A stretch of 64,000 bases of DNA from Betaproteobacteria bacterium Ga0077526 (GCA_001464765.1 LNDV01000035.1:186001-250000), one strand, 5' to 3'. Shown: positions 50,472 to 59,371, counted from the first letter of the stretch. Numbers and translations are program-made. Notes: a model not told the origin generated them from the letters alone.

Positions 50472-51329
50472 CTACCCGAGCAGGAAGACCGACGCATGCG
50501 CGACCATGCCCTGCGCCGCGCACGAAGCGAATCGCCGGTCCGCCCCCTGCACCACGTGCAGATCGATGTCGGGCATCACGGCGTGGGAGCGCGCAGCCCC
50601 CTTCACGCCGTCGACCCACTGTCTTGCGGCGCCCATGCGCCGCATGCGGTCTCGAGCGATGCCGGCTTCGGTCCGCTTGCGCACGCCCGTGAACTCCACA
50701 TCGCGCTCACCCACCCAGACGCGCGTACGGATGCGCAAGAACCCCGGCAGATCCTCGATCTCGCCCACGCGTTCGGCGAGCCCGCCCGCACCGAGGGGAT
50801 AGCGCAGCGCGAGGTCCGGAAGGGTGTAGCGCTCCGGGCTCGCCAATGCGAGGCGCGAAACCCGGCGCGGATGCGCCAGGGCATAGCGATGGGCGAACTG
50901 CGCCCCACCCGAGTAGCCGAACAGCCGCAGCGGTCGCGGCGACAGTCCCGTGAGCATCCACACCTGCGCGAGGATCGCTTCAAGGGCGCGATCGGGCCGC
51001 GCTTCGTTGCGACCGCCCGTGATGGACTGGAAGTCACGATAGCGGTCGGCGCCGAAGACAGGGACGACGAGCACCGCTCCGTAGGCTTCCGCCAGAGGAG
51101 CGAACCACGTCGCCTGCTCGACGGCATTGCGGGAGAAGCCGTGGACGGCCACCAGCACGGACGAGTGTTCCGACATCGTGCGCGGCACGTAGAGCATGTA
51201 CCACTGCCTGGGGTCGGAGGAGAGGCAACGGGTGAGCAGCATCCCCCACTCGTGCCAGCGAAGCGGAAACTCCGAGAAGCGGGACAGCACGCCGGCGGCG
51301 GCGGACAGTCTGGGGCGGCCGGGAATCAT
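50472..51329 (-). CDS. Alpha/beta hydrolase, polyester-depolymerase-like
   Basis: A 285-residue hydrolase. The oxyanion motif LVAVHGFSRNA (about 59-69) and nucleophile elbow RLFGYSGGAQFAHRYALAHP (Ser about 140) are clear, then ASPERYTLPD and a late His region (DIDLHVVQGADRRFA). The LYVPRTMSEHSSVLVAVHGFSRNAVEQATWFAPLAEAYGAVLVVPVF start is like PHB-depolymerase or acetyl-xylan-esterase-type lipases, but no signal peptide is seen. The ATG overlaps the stop of the upstream gene (ATGA), so its product is probably made together with the DUF1611-like protein. Confidence 0.82.
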   Translation of the reverse strand: MIPGRPRLSAAAGVLSRFSEFPLRWHEWGMLLTRCLSSDPRQWYMLYVPRTMSEHSSVLVAVHGFSRNAVEQATWFAPLAEAYGAVLVVPVFGADRYRDFQSITGGRNEARPDRALEAILAQVWMLTGLSPRPLRLFGYSGGAQFAHRYALAHPRRVSRLALASPERYTLPDLALRYPLGAGGLAERVGEIEDLPGFLRIRTRVWVGERDVEFTGVRKRTEAGIARDRMRRMGAARQWVDGVKGAARSHAVMPDIDLHVVQGADRRFASCAAQGMVAHASVFLLG

Positions 51330-52435
51330 GCGGCGACTCCCAGCGGTGAGCGCACGAGCGCTGCCTGCAGATCCGCGGCGCGCTTCGGCTGGGCCAGTTC
51401 GTCCGGCCGCAGACAGGCAAGTCGTGTCGCGAGCGTGCATTCGCGCATCGCCAGCGGCGATGCCGTCATCGGGCCGGTCAGCGCAATCACCGCCGCGCCG
51501 ACTGACTCGACCAGCCGCACACCCGCCATGGCGGTAAGCACGTCGGCGACGGAGAGCACGACGCCATCGACCATTCCGGCGACTGCGGACGAACGCACGA
51601 GCGCATCGGTATCGGCGAGCCGTAGCGCACTGCCGAACTCGACCACGATCGCGTCGAGCGGATGATGCTGCAGATGCGCCAGCAGCGTGAGCCATGCCGC
51701 TTCCAGCGAGCCGCTTTCCTGAGCGAAGGTCGAGGCCAGTCCGGCATCCGAGAAGTCCATGACCACGTCGGCACCTGCGTCGTGGAGAACCCACGCCTCC
51801 TCACCGGACGCGGTGCCGGTTACGCGGAGCGCCCCGACCCGACGCCCCGCCTCGCGCAAGCCGCGCACGAGATGGGCGGCTGCACGGTCGCGATCGCATG
51901 CCCCGGTGGCACTCGCGCAAGCGATGACCGTGGGCAATGCGCCTCTCGGTTCCGCCGTCGGCAGCGCGAAGTCCTGAAGATTGATCACGGCACCGCTCGC
52001 GTCCGTGATCAGACCGAGCGGCGTGATTGCGGTGGGTGTCCCCGCGCGTTCGTGACTGGTCGCAACGATGGCGGCGACTCCGCCCGCGGCGACCAGGTGA
52101 CAGGCGGACAGGTTGCCGGGCACGTACGCCTCGAACTGATCCGGACGATAGTGATCGCCGTACACGACGATGAACTCGTCGCCCGCGAAGATCGCAGCCG
52201 ACCGGCCGCAGGCGAGGTCGATCCGCGCCGTCTCGCCGACGCGCTCCACGCGTATAAGGACAAGATCGCCGGCACGGGGGCGTATGCGCCCGCCGGCGAC
52301 GATGCCGGCGAACGCGGAAGGGTCGATACGACGGGCGGCGAAGGCGATTCGGGTTTCCCGCAGCGCGCGCGGCGAGCGCGCAGAAGCGGCGCCCGTCGGG
52401 ACGACGGGCGATGGGGCATCGGCAAAGTGGGTCAT
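51326..52435 (-). CDS. DUF1611-like protein with degraded P-loop
   Basis: A 369-residue protein. The N-terminal half (GIVAGGRIRPRAGDLVLIRVERVGETARIDLACGRSAAIFAGDEFIVVYGDHYRPDQFEAYV in parts) is beta-rich. The C-terminal half follows the DUF1611 P-loop fold: VIACASATGACDRDRAAAHLVRGLREAGRRVGALRVTG near 180, DAGADVVMDFSDAG near 230, HLQHHPLDAIVVEFGSALRLAD near 265, GVVLSVADVLTAM near 300. The Walker-type GK(S/T) is replaced by ACDRDRAA, so nucleotide binding is doubtful. Coupled by ATGA to the hydrolase gene. The family call is my inference from the order of strands and motifs. Confidence 0.55.
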   Translation of the reverse strand: MTHFADAPSPVVPTGAASARSPRALRETRIAFAARRIDPSAFAGIVAGGRIRPRAGDLVLIRVERVGETARIDLACGRSAAIFAGDEFIVVYGDHYRPDQFEAYVPGNLSACHLVAAGGVAAIVATSHERAGTPTAITPLGLITDASGAVINLQDFALPTAEPRGALPTVIACASATGACDRDRAAAHLVRGLREAGRRVGALRVTGTASGEEAWVLHDAGADVVMDFSDAGLASTFAQESGSLEAAWLTLLAHLQHHPLDAIVVEFGSALRLADTDALVRSSAVAGMVDGVVLSVADVLTAMAGVRLVESVGAAVIALTGPMTASPLAMRECTLATRLACLRPDELAQPKRAADLQAALVRSPLGVAA

Positions 52436-52537
52436 GCAGGTCTCCGTTCTGGTTGAATCCCCGGTGCGACGTTGCATCCGGTGACGGTTCCAGACTGAAG
52501 ACGGCGGGAGTGCGCCGTTATTCCGTACGGCCGTGCG

Positions 52538-53875
52538 TCAGTTCGAGGAGGTCCTGGCGGAGGGGTTGCAGGGCTCTCCGGCCTGGAGCAGCCCATGCCC
52601 GAAAACGGCATCCCGGCCGGGTGCCCCCAGATCCCTGGCGCCGGCGGCGAGTCGACGGCGCACGTCGTCGGGCCGCAGGGTCGGGCTCGCCGCGAGTATC
52701 CGCGCTGCCGATGCGGTCACGAACGGCGCCGCCATGGAGGTGCCGGACAGGGCGATGACTTTTTTCGCGAGCCATCCCCCAGTGTTGGCCACCGGCAGAT
52801 CGACGCCGGGCGCGGCGAACTCCACCTGACTGCCTTGCAGGGCGCGCCGGTAGGGTCTCGAGGCGGTATCCACGGCCGTGACGCCAATCACCGATTCGTA
52901 GGCCGCGGGAAACAGCGGCTTGGCATGCGGACCGTCGTTGCCGACGGCGGCTACCAGAATCACCCCGCGCCGCGCCGCGACCTGCACCGCCTTCTCGACG
53001 AGGCTGTTGCCGGGGCCGGCAAAGCTGAGATTGATGAGCCGCACCTTCTTCGCTACCAGGAAGTCGATGGCGGCGAGCAGATCGAAGGCATCCATGCGAT
53101 CGCTGCCGCCCGCCCCGTGAAAGGCATCGACCGCGATCAGTTTCGCATCGGCGAGAAGCGCGGGAACCTGCATCGGATCGCGGCCGGCAAGCACGGACGC
53201 GACGGCCGTACCGTGCGCCTGTGCACTTGCCTTGCGATCGGGGCTCCGTACCGCGTGGGACTCGATCGTCGCGCCGCGCAACAGCGGATGGTCGGTCGCG
53301 ACCCCGGTGTCGATGAGCCCGATCACGGGCAGCTTGCCGCACCGCGGGCCGGCGTCAGGCCACGCGACGACACTCCGCGCCGCGCAGGCCTTGGCAGTGC
53401 AGGGGTCCGCGGCGGGACGGTACAGATGATTGGCGTCCACCGCCGCCGCCGCAGAAAGGGATTGGACGTAGGCGGTGGCACTTTCCGGCGAGTAGGCGCG
53501 AGGAATGCGCAGCCTGAGTTCGGTGAGGTCCAGCGCGCCCAGGGTGCGCTGGTGGAGAACGGTGAAGCCGCGCGCCCGAAGGGTCTCCATGTTCTCGGGC
53601 GAAAGTCCCGTCGCGACGATCTCGTCCCGCTCGAATTCCAGGCGCATGCCAGCGCCGCCGCCGGGGTCCGGGTCGGCGTCGCGGCTTCCGGATGCGCCGC
53701 CCGCGGCACGATTGTCATCGGCACGGGCCTCGCTCGCGTCGTCGCGATCGTCGAACCGGTCGTCGTCTGCACGCACGATTAGCGTCCCGGCAAGCCATGC
53801 CAGGAAAACGGCCGCGAGCAGGCCGGCAACGCGCCGGCCGATGCGCCACCGCGGTATGGACGATTCGCGCATCAT
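52538..53875 (-). CDS. Subtilisin-like (S8) serine protease, exported
   Basis: A 445-residue protease. It has an N-terminal membrane segment or signal (RRVAGLLAAVFLAWLAGTLIV), an Asp/Arg-rich low-complexity part (about 36-75) and a pro-domain-like part (about 80-150). The catalytic domain holds Asp 189 in GLIDTGVATDHP, His 221 in AQAHGTAVASVLAG, oxyanion Asn about 313 in AAVGNDGPHA and Ser 380 in SGTSMAAPFV. Two Cys pairs lie before the Asp. The ATG at 53875 is followed by a second at 53872. It is divergent from an ECF sigma gene, so sigma-dependent control is possible. It may act on anti-sigma or exported proteins. Confidence 0.9.
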   Translation of the reverse strand: MMRESSIPRWRIGRRVAGLLAAVFLAWLAGTLIVRADDDRFDDRDDASEARADDNRAAGGASGSRDADPDPGGGAGMRLEFERDEIVATGLSPENMETLRARGFTVLHQRTLGALDLTELRLRIPRAYSPESATAYVQSLSAAAAVDANHLYRPAADPCTAKACAARSVVAWPDAGPRCGKLPVIGLIDTGVATDHPLLRGATIESHAVRSPDRKASAQAHGTAVASVLAGRDPMQVPALLADAKLIAVDAFHGAGGSDRMDAFDLLAAIDFLVAKKVRLINLSFAGPGNSLVEKAVQVAARRGVILVAAVGNDGPHAKPLFPAAYESVIGVTAVDTASRPYRRALQGSQVEFAAPGVDLPVANTGGWLAKKVIALSGTSMAAPFVTASAARILAASPTLRPDDVRRRLAAGARDLGAPGRDAVFGHGLLQAGEPCNPSARTSSN

Positions 53876-54177
53876 CGGCAATGGCCGCCCTCGGCGGTCG
53901 CCCCTCGCGCATGAAGGCGTTTCTGACTGTCGGGTTGTCGCATAATCCGGGGCTGGCGCTCCTGCGGTTCAGTTCAGGTCTGCCGAACCGGTGCTGCCGG
54001 TCGGCGTGTCGATGGAGTACGGCGGCTCGATTCGGGAAACGGGCCGCTGTCGCGACCGGGCGCCATGCCATCCGCCCACCCGGATGCCCAAGAATACGTC
54101 GGGGACCCGCATTTGTTCCGTCCCCGGGAATAAAACTGCCTTTTCGTGCGATTTCCCATCATCGAGGAGTTCAGCCC
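53876..54177. other. Divergent intergenic region between protease and ECF sigma genes
   Basis: This 302-base region must hold the promoters of both genes. I see a hairpin with one unpaired base (53982-53991 with 53997-54005) but no clear sigma-70 pair. An A+T patch (GGGAATAAAACTGCC, about 54126-54140) lies just before the sigma gene. ECF sigma factors often drive their own promoter, which would lie here. Confidence 0.35.
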
Positions 54178-54702
54178 TTGCCCAGCGATATCGGCGCAGA
54201 ACTGATTGCGCTGCTGCCGCGCCTGCGCCGCTATGCCCTGAAGGTCTGCCGGTCGGCCGATGCCGCCGATGACCTGGTGCAGGAGGCGTGCGAACGCGCG
54301 CTTGCCGGTGCGGAGCGGACGACCGATGCCCCGTTCGATGTCCGGATGTTCTGCATCATGCGCAACCTCTACATCGATCGCCTGCGGCGCGCACGGACGC
54401 GCGGCGAGACGGTCGACGCGGATGACCAGAGGGACCTCACCGGGGAGGATGGACGCCGCACGACGGAATCGCGCCTGATGCTCGATCGGGTATCGCAGGC
54501 GATCGACGCGTTGGCGGAGGAGCAGCGGGATGTCCTGCTGCTCGTATGCGTCGAGGAATTCAGCTACCGGGAGGCGGCCGAGATCCTCGGCATTCCGATC
54601 GGCACCGTCATGAGCCGGCTCGCGCGGGGGCGCCTGCGGCTGGCGGAAGCCCTGGGAATGGATGGGGAGACGGGACCGGTGATTGAGGGGGTGGGCAGAT
54701 GA
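54178..54702 (+). CDS. ECF-type RNA polymerase sigma factor
   Basis: A 174-residue sigma-70 family protein with regions 2 and 4 only. Region 2 is LPRLRRYALKVCRSADAADDLVQEACERAL ... FDVRMFCIMRNLYIDRLRRARTRGE, region 4 is AIDALAEEQRDVLLLVCVEEFSYREAAEILGIPIGTVMSRLARGRLRLAE. The start is a TTG at 54178 with a GAGGAG site eight bases before it; no ATG gives a full region 2. It overlaps the anti-sigma gene by four bases (ATGA). It probably responds to an envelope signal relayed by the anti-sigma factor. Likely regulon: itself, the barrel protein, and perhaps the divergent protease. Confidence 0.92.
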   Translation: MPSDIGAELIALLPRLRRYALKVCRSADAADDLVQEACERALAGAERTTDAPFDVRMFCIMRNLYIDRLRRARTRGETVDADDQRDLTGEDGRRTTESRLMLDRVSQAIDALAEEQRDVLLLVCVEEFSYREAAEILGIPIGTVMSRLARGRLRLAEALGMDGETGPVIEGVGR

Positions 54703-55484
54703 GCAACGAGACTTTCGACGAAGAAACGCTGATGGCCTACGCCGACGGTGAACTCGACGCCGAGCGCGCGCGGGCAGTGGAAGCCGCCATGGCGCAGGAC
54801 GAATCGATCGCCAGAACGGTGCGCCTGTTCCGGGGCACCGCCGCGGCGGCGCGCGCTGCCGTATCCGACAGCACGCCTCCCGTTCCGGCCGCCCTCCGGG
54901 CCGCCGTGGAGCGGGCCGTCGCCAACGCCGCCCCCCTTTCCCCCGAATCCCGCGATACCATCCCGCCTGCTGTTCCAGAACGGTTCCGGTCCCGGTCCGC
55001 CGCCAACAGTCCGCTGTACGCTTTGGCGGCCACGCTGGCGTTCGTGGCGGTGGGCGTCGGCGCCTTCTTCGCTGGCAGCCGCAGCAGCGGCGACCCGCAG
55101 TTCGGCGGTCTCGCCGTGGTCGCCGCGGGCACCGAGCAGAAGGCGTTCGACGAGGCATTGCGGAGCGTGCCGTCGGGTTCGGCACAACCGCTCGCTGCCG
55201 ATGCCCGAGTCTCGATCGCCGCAACTTTCCGTGACCGAGCTGGCCAGGTCTGCCGGGAGTTCCAGGTGGAACGACGGGAGGCCGCGGTCACGGGCGTCGC
55301 CTGCCGGACCGGGGAGCGCTGGTCGGTTGATTTCGCGACCGCCCAGGCAGTGGCTTCCGGCGGGTTCCAGCCGGCCGGTGCCAATGCGGCCCTGGATGCA
55401 TTCCTGACAGAACATGGCGCTGCCGCCCCGATGAGCGCCGAAGAAGAGGCCGCCGCCCTGGGCCTCGAAACCCCGAAGCGCTGA
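54699..55484 (+). CDS. Membrane anti-sigma factor
   Basis: A 261-residue single-pass protein. The N-terminal cytoplasmic part (FDEETLMAYADGELDAERARAVEAAMAQDESIARTVRLFRG) has the ETLMAYADGEL anti-sigma start typical of zf-HC2-like or RskA-type proteins but lacks the zinc His-x3-Cys-x2-Cys motif. One transmembrane helix at about 104-126 (SPLYALAATLAFVAVGVGAFFAG) is followed by a periplasmic domain with two Cys (RAGQVCREFQVER, TGVACRTGERW). It binds the ECF sigma factor until a signal acts. The four-base overlap with the sigma gene fits their 1:1 production. Confidence 0.88.
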   Translation: MSNETFDEETLMAYADGELDAERARAVEAAMAQDESIARTVRLFRGTAAAARAAVSDSTPPVPAALRAAVERAVANAAPLSPESRDTIPPAVPERFRSRSAANSPLYALAATLAFVAVGVGAFFAGSRSSGDPQFGGLAVVAAGTEQKAFDEALRSVPSGSAQPLAADARVSIAATFRDRAGQVCREFQVERREAAVTGVACRTGERWSVDFATAQAVASGGFQPAGANAALDAFLTEHGAAAPMSAEEEAAALGLETPKR

Positions 55485-55542
55485 AGCCCCGTCGTCGTGG
55501 GCCGGCACATCGGCTCACTCGAACGACTGGAGACTTCTCGCC

Positions 55543-56454
55543 ATGCCCCAGCGCCCCGACGCGCGTTCCCTCAGCACGCTCCCGGCTCGACTCGCCCTCG
55601 CCTCCGCCCTGGCCTGTTCGTCCAGCGCATGGTCCCAGGTCTCGGTCAGCACCGGGCTCGAGTACCGCAGCGGCGACTACGGGCGCAGCAGCAGCACCGA
55701 GGAGATCCGGGCGCCGCTGGGACTGCGCTACGCGACGGGCGCGTGGGTGTTACGGGCGGCGACGGACTTCTCCAACGTCAACGGTGTCGCAAACGCGGTC
55801 GAGCGCGAAGCCCGCCGGACAGAGGACCCGCAGCTGAGCCCGGCGGACGACGACGACGACGATGACGATGGCGGCGGAGGGGGTGGTGGTGGTGGCGGTG
55901 CGAGTTCAGGCACGCCGGTCACGGCCCGCAGCGCCAGTGGCCTCGGCGATGGCCAACTCTCGGCGTTCTACAAGGCGCTCGATCCGGCAGCGAGTCTGTT
56001 CGGGCTCGACGCCGGCGTGCGCGCGAAGGTGCCGCTGTCCTCCCGGGACGAGTGCTTCATCACCAACGGCGAGATGGACTATTCCGTCGAGGCCCGTCTC
56101 TATCACCCCGTGGGCAAGCTGGAACCCTCGCTGACGCTCGGCTGGACCAAGCGCGGCGACCCGGTCCGACGGGACTCCCAGTGCCAGGCGGTCGGCTCGC
56201 AGCGCGTGGACTTCCGCGATCCCTTCTATTTCGGCGTCGGTCTCGGCGTGGAACTCGCCCGGCTGGTGACGCTCGACCTCGACTACCTGTACCGGGAGCG
56301 GCTGCTGCCCCAGAGCCAACCCCTGAGCCAGGCGCGCGCCACCTTGCAGTTCCGGATCACGGATTCGCTGCGGCTCGGGGCCTACTCCGCGATCGGGTTC
56401 ACGGACGCGACCCCCGCTTGGGTGCTGGGCACGAGCCTCGGCTACCGCTTCTGA
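55543..56454 (+). CDS. Outer-membrane beta-barrel protein with Asp/Gly tract
   Basis: A 303-residue exported protein with signal peptide (ending SSAWSQ, about residue 32). The mature part alternates as beta-strands of an outer-membrane barrel (VSVSTGLEYRSGDYG, EIRAPLGLRYATGAWVLRAATDFS, FYFGVGLGVELARLVTLDLDYLYRERL, LRLGAYSAIGFTDATPAWVLGTSLGYRF) and ends in Phe, as barrels do. At about 101-119 is a tract of eight Asp then ten Gly, in a surface or periplasmic loop. It follows the ECF/anti-sigma pair by 58 bases and is a likely target or sensor. No family recognised. Confidence 0.78.
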   Translation: MPQRPDARSLSTLPARLALASALACSSSAWSQVSVSTGLEYRSGDYGRSSSTEEIRAPLGLRYATGAWVLRAATDFSNVNGVANAVEREARRTEDPQLSPADDDDDDDDGGGGGGGGGGASSGTPVTARSASGLGDGQLSAFYKALDPAASLFGLDAGVRAKVPLSSRDECFITNGEMDYSVEARLYHPVGKLEPSLTLGWTKRGDPVRRDSQCQAVGSQRVDFRDPFYFGVGLGVELARLVTLDLDYLYRERLLPQSQPLSQARATLQFRITDSLRLGAYSAIGFTDATPAWVLGTSLGYRF

Positions 56455-56527
56455 TCCCAGACTGGCGCCGGTCCGCCGGCGGTCCTACACTCCGGGATCG
56501 TTCGCCAGCCCTTCACGGAGCACGCCC

Positions 56528-57388
56528 ATGACCACCCTCTTCACGCCCGAGCAACGCGCCGCCTACGAGCGCGACGGGTTCGTCCTCATCCGTTCCCTTT
56601 TCGACGCCGAGGAAATCACGATCCTGCGCGATGCCATCGAGAAGGACCCGCAGCTTCGCGCAAGCCTCTATGACCGCAAGGATGCCCAGGGCAAGGCCAC
56701 GCGCATGGCGACGTGGAACCATCCGGGCGACAGCGTGTACGGTCTGGCGGCTCGTTCGCATCGCGTAGTCGACACCATGGAAGACATGCTGGGCGGCGAG
56801 GTCTACCACTACCACTCCAAGCTCACCGCGAAGGAACCCTTCGAAGGCGGCGCCTGGGAATGGCACCAGGACTACGGCTACTGGTACCACAACGGCTGCG
56901 TGTTCCCGTATATGGCGAGCGTGATGGTCGCGCTCGACAAGACCACCAAGGAAAACGGCTGTCTTCAGGTCCTGCGGGGCTCCCACCACGCCGGGCGCGT
57001 GGACCACGGCGTACTGCCCGGCGAGCAGGTCGGCGCCGATCCGCGGCGCGTGGAAGAGATGCTGAAGCGCTTCGAGCGCGTGTATGCCGAGATGGAACCC
57101 GGCGACGGCCTGTTCTTCCACAGCAACGTGATGCACCGCTCCGACCAGAACCGCTCGCCCAACCGGCGCTGGACCGTCCTGTTCTGCTACAACGCCGCCC
57201 GGAACGACCCGTACCTGGAACACCACCATCCGCAGTACACGCCGCTGTCGAAGGTCGACGACAACGCCATCAAGGCCACCGGACTGCGATTCGCCGAGGC
57301 CGATGACAGCTACTTCCGGAAGAACTTCTCCAACCCGCCGGAGCTCGGCAAGAAGTACGACAAGGCGGCCACGGCTCAGAACGAATAG
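56528..57388 (+). CDS. Phytanoyl-CoA dioxygenase (PhyH) family oxygenase
   Basis: A 286-residue Fe(II)/2-oxoglutarate oxygenase. The metal triad is visible: His 113 and Asp 115 in AWEWHQDYGYW and the distal His in HSNVMHRSDQNRSPNRRW (His about 203), where the Arg at about 213 would bind 2-oxoglutarate. The start MTTLFTPEQRAAYERDGFVLIRSLFDAEEI is the family pattern. Substrates of the family range from phytanoyl-CoA to ectoine and natural products; none can be read here. The 3' end overlaps the convergent MipA gene by 13 bases. Confidence 0.9.
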   Translation: MTTLFTPEQRAAYERDGFVLIRSLFDAEEITILRDAIEKDPQLRASLYDRKDAQGKATRMATWNHPGDSVYGLAARSHRVVDTMEDMLGGEVYHYHSKLTAKEPFEGGAWEWHQDYGYWYHNGCVFPYMASVMVALDKTTKENGCLQVLRGSHHAGRVDHGVLPGEQVGADPRRVEEMLKRFERVYAEMEPGDGLFFHSNVMHRSDQNRSPNRRWTVLFCYNAARNDPYLEHHHPQYTPLSKVDDNAIKATGLRFAEADDSYFRKNFSNPPELGKKYDKAATAQNE

Positions 57389-58221
57389 CCGTACCCGAAG
57401 TACACGATGCCTTGCACACGCGTCTCGACGAGGGGGCTCTCCGCCGCCCCGTCGCCGAGGCGGCTCGCGTTCACGCCGAACAGCACCGAGCCGCGCTCCG
57501 TGAGGGCGTAGGCGCCGTTCACCCCCACCTGCAGGCTCACCGAACTCGACGCAGAGAACTGCGCTCGCCCCGGTCGGGCCTCACCTGCCCTCACCCCGAA
57601 GTAGTAGTCGTTCATCGACCCGCTGAACCACTGCAGTCCGACGCTGCCATTGAGCCGCAGGCTCTGGTTCGTCACCAGCGCGCGAATGAACTGCAGTTGC
57701 GCCGTCTGCCCGCTGCTCGCCCCACCCAGGTCCTGATAGATGTTGGCGTTGATCACACCCAACGGTGTGCGCCATTGCACGTTAGGCCCGCCCTCGAAAG
57801 AGAAGTCGCGCTTTTCCATGCCCGCGACCCGTGTGCCGGCCTCGGCTTCCCAACCGAAGCGCGGCTCCAGGGCAAGACCGACGCGCAGGCTGCGGTCTTC
57901 GCTGTCCCAAAACCAAACCCCGCCCTGCAGGGCGTTCCAGAAGAGCTTGTCCTTGTAGGACAACCGCAGCACCGGCAGCACCATGGGCCGGTACTCGTTG
58001 GAACCGGAGAATTCGGGGATGAACCCGACGCCAATGCCGATCAGATTGAACGTGCGGCTGACCGGGATGGGCGTGAGGTCCTGACGGGGGGATTCCTCGG
58101 CAAAAGCCGGGACTGCAGCGGCTGCAGCGGCGACAAGGCCGGCGAGGAGGCGGAAACACAGGGCGGATCGGGGCGAGCCACCACCCTTCGGGCGGGAAAG
58201 CGGCGCGGGAAGCCATGCCAT
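57376..58221 (-). CDS. MipA/OmpV family outer-membrane protein
   Basis: A 281-residue outer-membrane protein. The signal peptide follows an unusually long basic N-region (MAWLPAPLSRPKGGGSPRSALCFRLLAGLVAAAAAAVPAFA). The mature barrel begins NLIGIGVGFIPEFSGSNEYRPMVLPVLRLSYKDKLFWNAL and ends VYFGYGYSF with a terminal Phe, matching the MipA/OmpV family (scaffolding of murein enzymes or small porins). The ATG at 58221 has CGGAG; a TTG at 58239 is less likely. Convergent with the PhyH gene. Confidence 0.88.
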   Translation of the reverse strand: MAWLPAPLSRPKGGGSPRSALCFRLLAGLVAAAAAAVPAFAEESPRQDLTPIPVSRTFNLIGIGVGFIPEFSGSNEYRPMVLPVLRLSYKDKLFWNALQGGVWFWDSEDRSLRVGLALEPRFGWEAEAGTRVAGMEKRDFSFEGGPNVQWRTPLGVINANIYQDLGGASSGQTAQLQFIRALVTNQSLRLNGSVGLQWFSGSMNDYYFGVRAGEARPGRAQFSASSSVSLQVGVNGAYALTERGSVLFGVNASRLGDGAAESPLVETRVQGIVYFGYGYSF

Positions 58222-58325
58222 GGTGATACTCCGTTGCAAGAGACGGCGTATGGACCGCGAAAGCTGGCTTGGGTTCGGGCGGGAACTTGAAGACGTGAAG
58301 GTGTGAAGGCGTGAAGGGCGGCGCC

Positions 58326-58498
58326 GTAGCCCGGACGAGCGCCTCGGGCGCGACTCCGGGGGTGGTGCCCGAAAAGCGAGCCTGTCGAGGTGTTTGCCCC
58401 GATGCCCCGGAGTCGGGCCGTGTGGCCCTCGTCCGGGCTACGAGGTGCGCATCCTCGACCCGTTTCCCGGACGAGGGCCACACGGCCCGACTCCGGGG
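58326..58498. repeat. REP-like elements, three units (locus 3)
   Basis: Units at 58326-58361 (GTAGCCCGGACGAG...CGACTCCGGG), 58405-58441 (inverted) and 58466-58498 (direct). The second and third have the same inner stem (GGGCC...GGCCC) in opposite directions, so they could pair as one large hairpin. They lie in the gap between the MipA gene and the SDR gene, which contains no gene. Confidence 0.85.
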
Positions 58499-58575
58499 AA
58501 GACGTCCATGGACGCAAAAGACCGAAGGCTGACCTTCACGCCTTCACGTCTTCTCCCCTTCACACCATCAAAAAA

Positions 58576-59340
58576 TCACTGTGCGCAGAACCCGCCATCC
58601 ATCAATACATCGTTGCCCGTCATGAAGGCAGCGCTGTTGGAGCAGATGTACAACGCAAGGGACGCGATCTCGTCCGCCTCGCCCCAGCGGTGCATCGGCG
58701 TCTGGTCGAGGATTCCCTGATTCTTGGCGGGATCGGCGCGAAGCGGCGCGGTCAGGTCCGTCGCGATGAACCCCGGGCTGATCGCCACGCAAGTGATCTT
58801 GTCTTCGATGAGTTCCAGCGCCAAGGCCTTGGTGAGGCCGGCCACAGCGTGCTTGGTGGCCGAGTACACACCACGGCCGGTGCTCGACACATGCGCCATG
58901 ATCGACGTGAGATTGATGATGCGTCCGTAGCCGCGGCCCTTCATGTGCGGGACGAAATACTTGCAGCACAGCCACACGCCCGTGATGTTGGTGTCCGTGA
59001 GCATGCGCCACTCGTCCATCGTGAAGTCGATGACGTTCTTGCGGATTGCCGTGCCCGCGTTGTTCATCAGGATGTGCACGGCACCGAAGCGCGCCACCAC
59101 GTCCGCGGCGAGCTTCTTGACCTGCGCTTCCTCCCTCACATCGCAGACAAAGCCCGCGGCTTCCGCGCCCGCTTCCTTGAGCAGAGCCAGTGTCTCGTTG
59201 ATCTTCTCCTGATTGCGCCCGGCGATGGCGATCTTGGCGCCCGCCCCGGCAAGGGCGAGGGCAGTGGCCCGGCCGATGCCGCGATTGCCGCCGGTGATGA
59301 CCGCCACGCGGCCGTTCAGGAACTTCGGGTTTGCTTCCAT
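58576..59340 (-). CDS. SDR family oxidoreductase (3-oxoacyl-ACP reductase-like)
   Basis: A 254-residue classical short-chain dehydrogenase. The cofactor motif VAVITGGNRGIGRATALALA, ILMNNAGTAI near 90, the catalytic Ser in INLTSIMAHV near 140 and YSATKHAVAG (Tyr-x3-Lys) near 157 are complete, with LDMQ-like end GNDVLMDGGFCAQ. It reduces or oxidises a carbonyl/alcohol with NAD(P). The two solute-binding genes upstream on the same strand suggest a catabolic role, but the substrate is not readable. Confidence 0.9.
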   Translation of the reverse strand: MEANPKFLNGRVAVITGGNRGIGRATALALAGAGAKIAIAGRNQEKINETLALLKEAGAEAAGFVCDVREEAQVKKLAADVVARFGAVHILMNNAGTAIRKNVIDFTMDEWRMLTDTNITGVWLCCKYFVPHMKGRGYGRIINLTSIMAHVSSTGRGVYSATKHAVAGLTKALALELIEDKITCVAISPGFIATDLTAPLRADPAKNQGILDQTPMHRWGEADEIASLALYICSNSAAFMTGNDVLMDGGFCAQ

Positions 59341-59371
59341 GGTGATCTCCGATGTTTGGAGCAGTCGCGCC

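Noticed and set aside
53982..54005. Hairpin upstream of the ECF sigma gene as a terminator.
   Set aside because: It has an unpaired base, lacks a T-run, and lies in a divergent promoter region rather than behind a gene.
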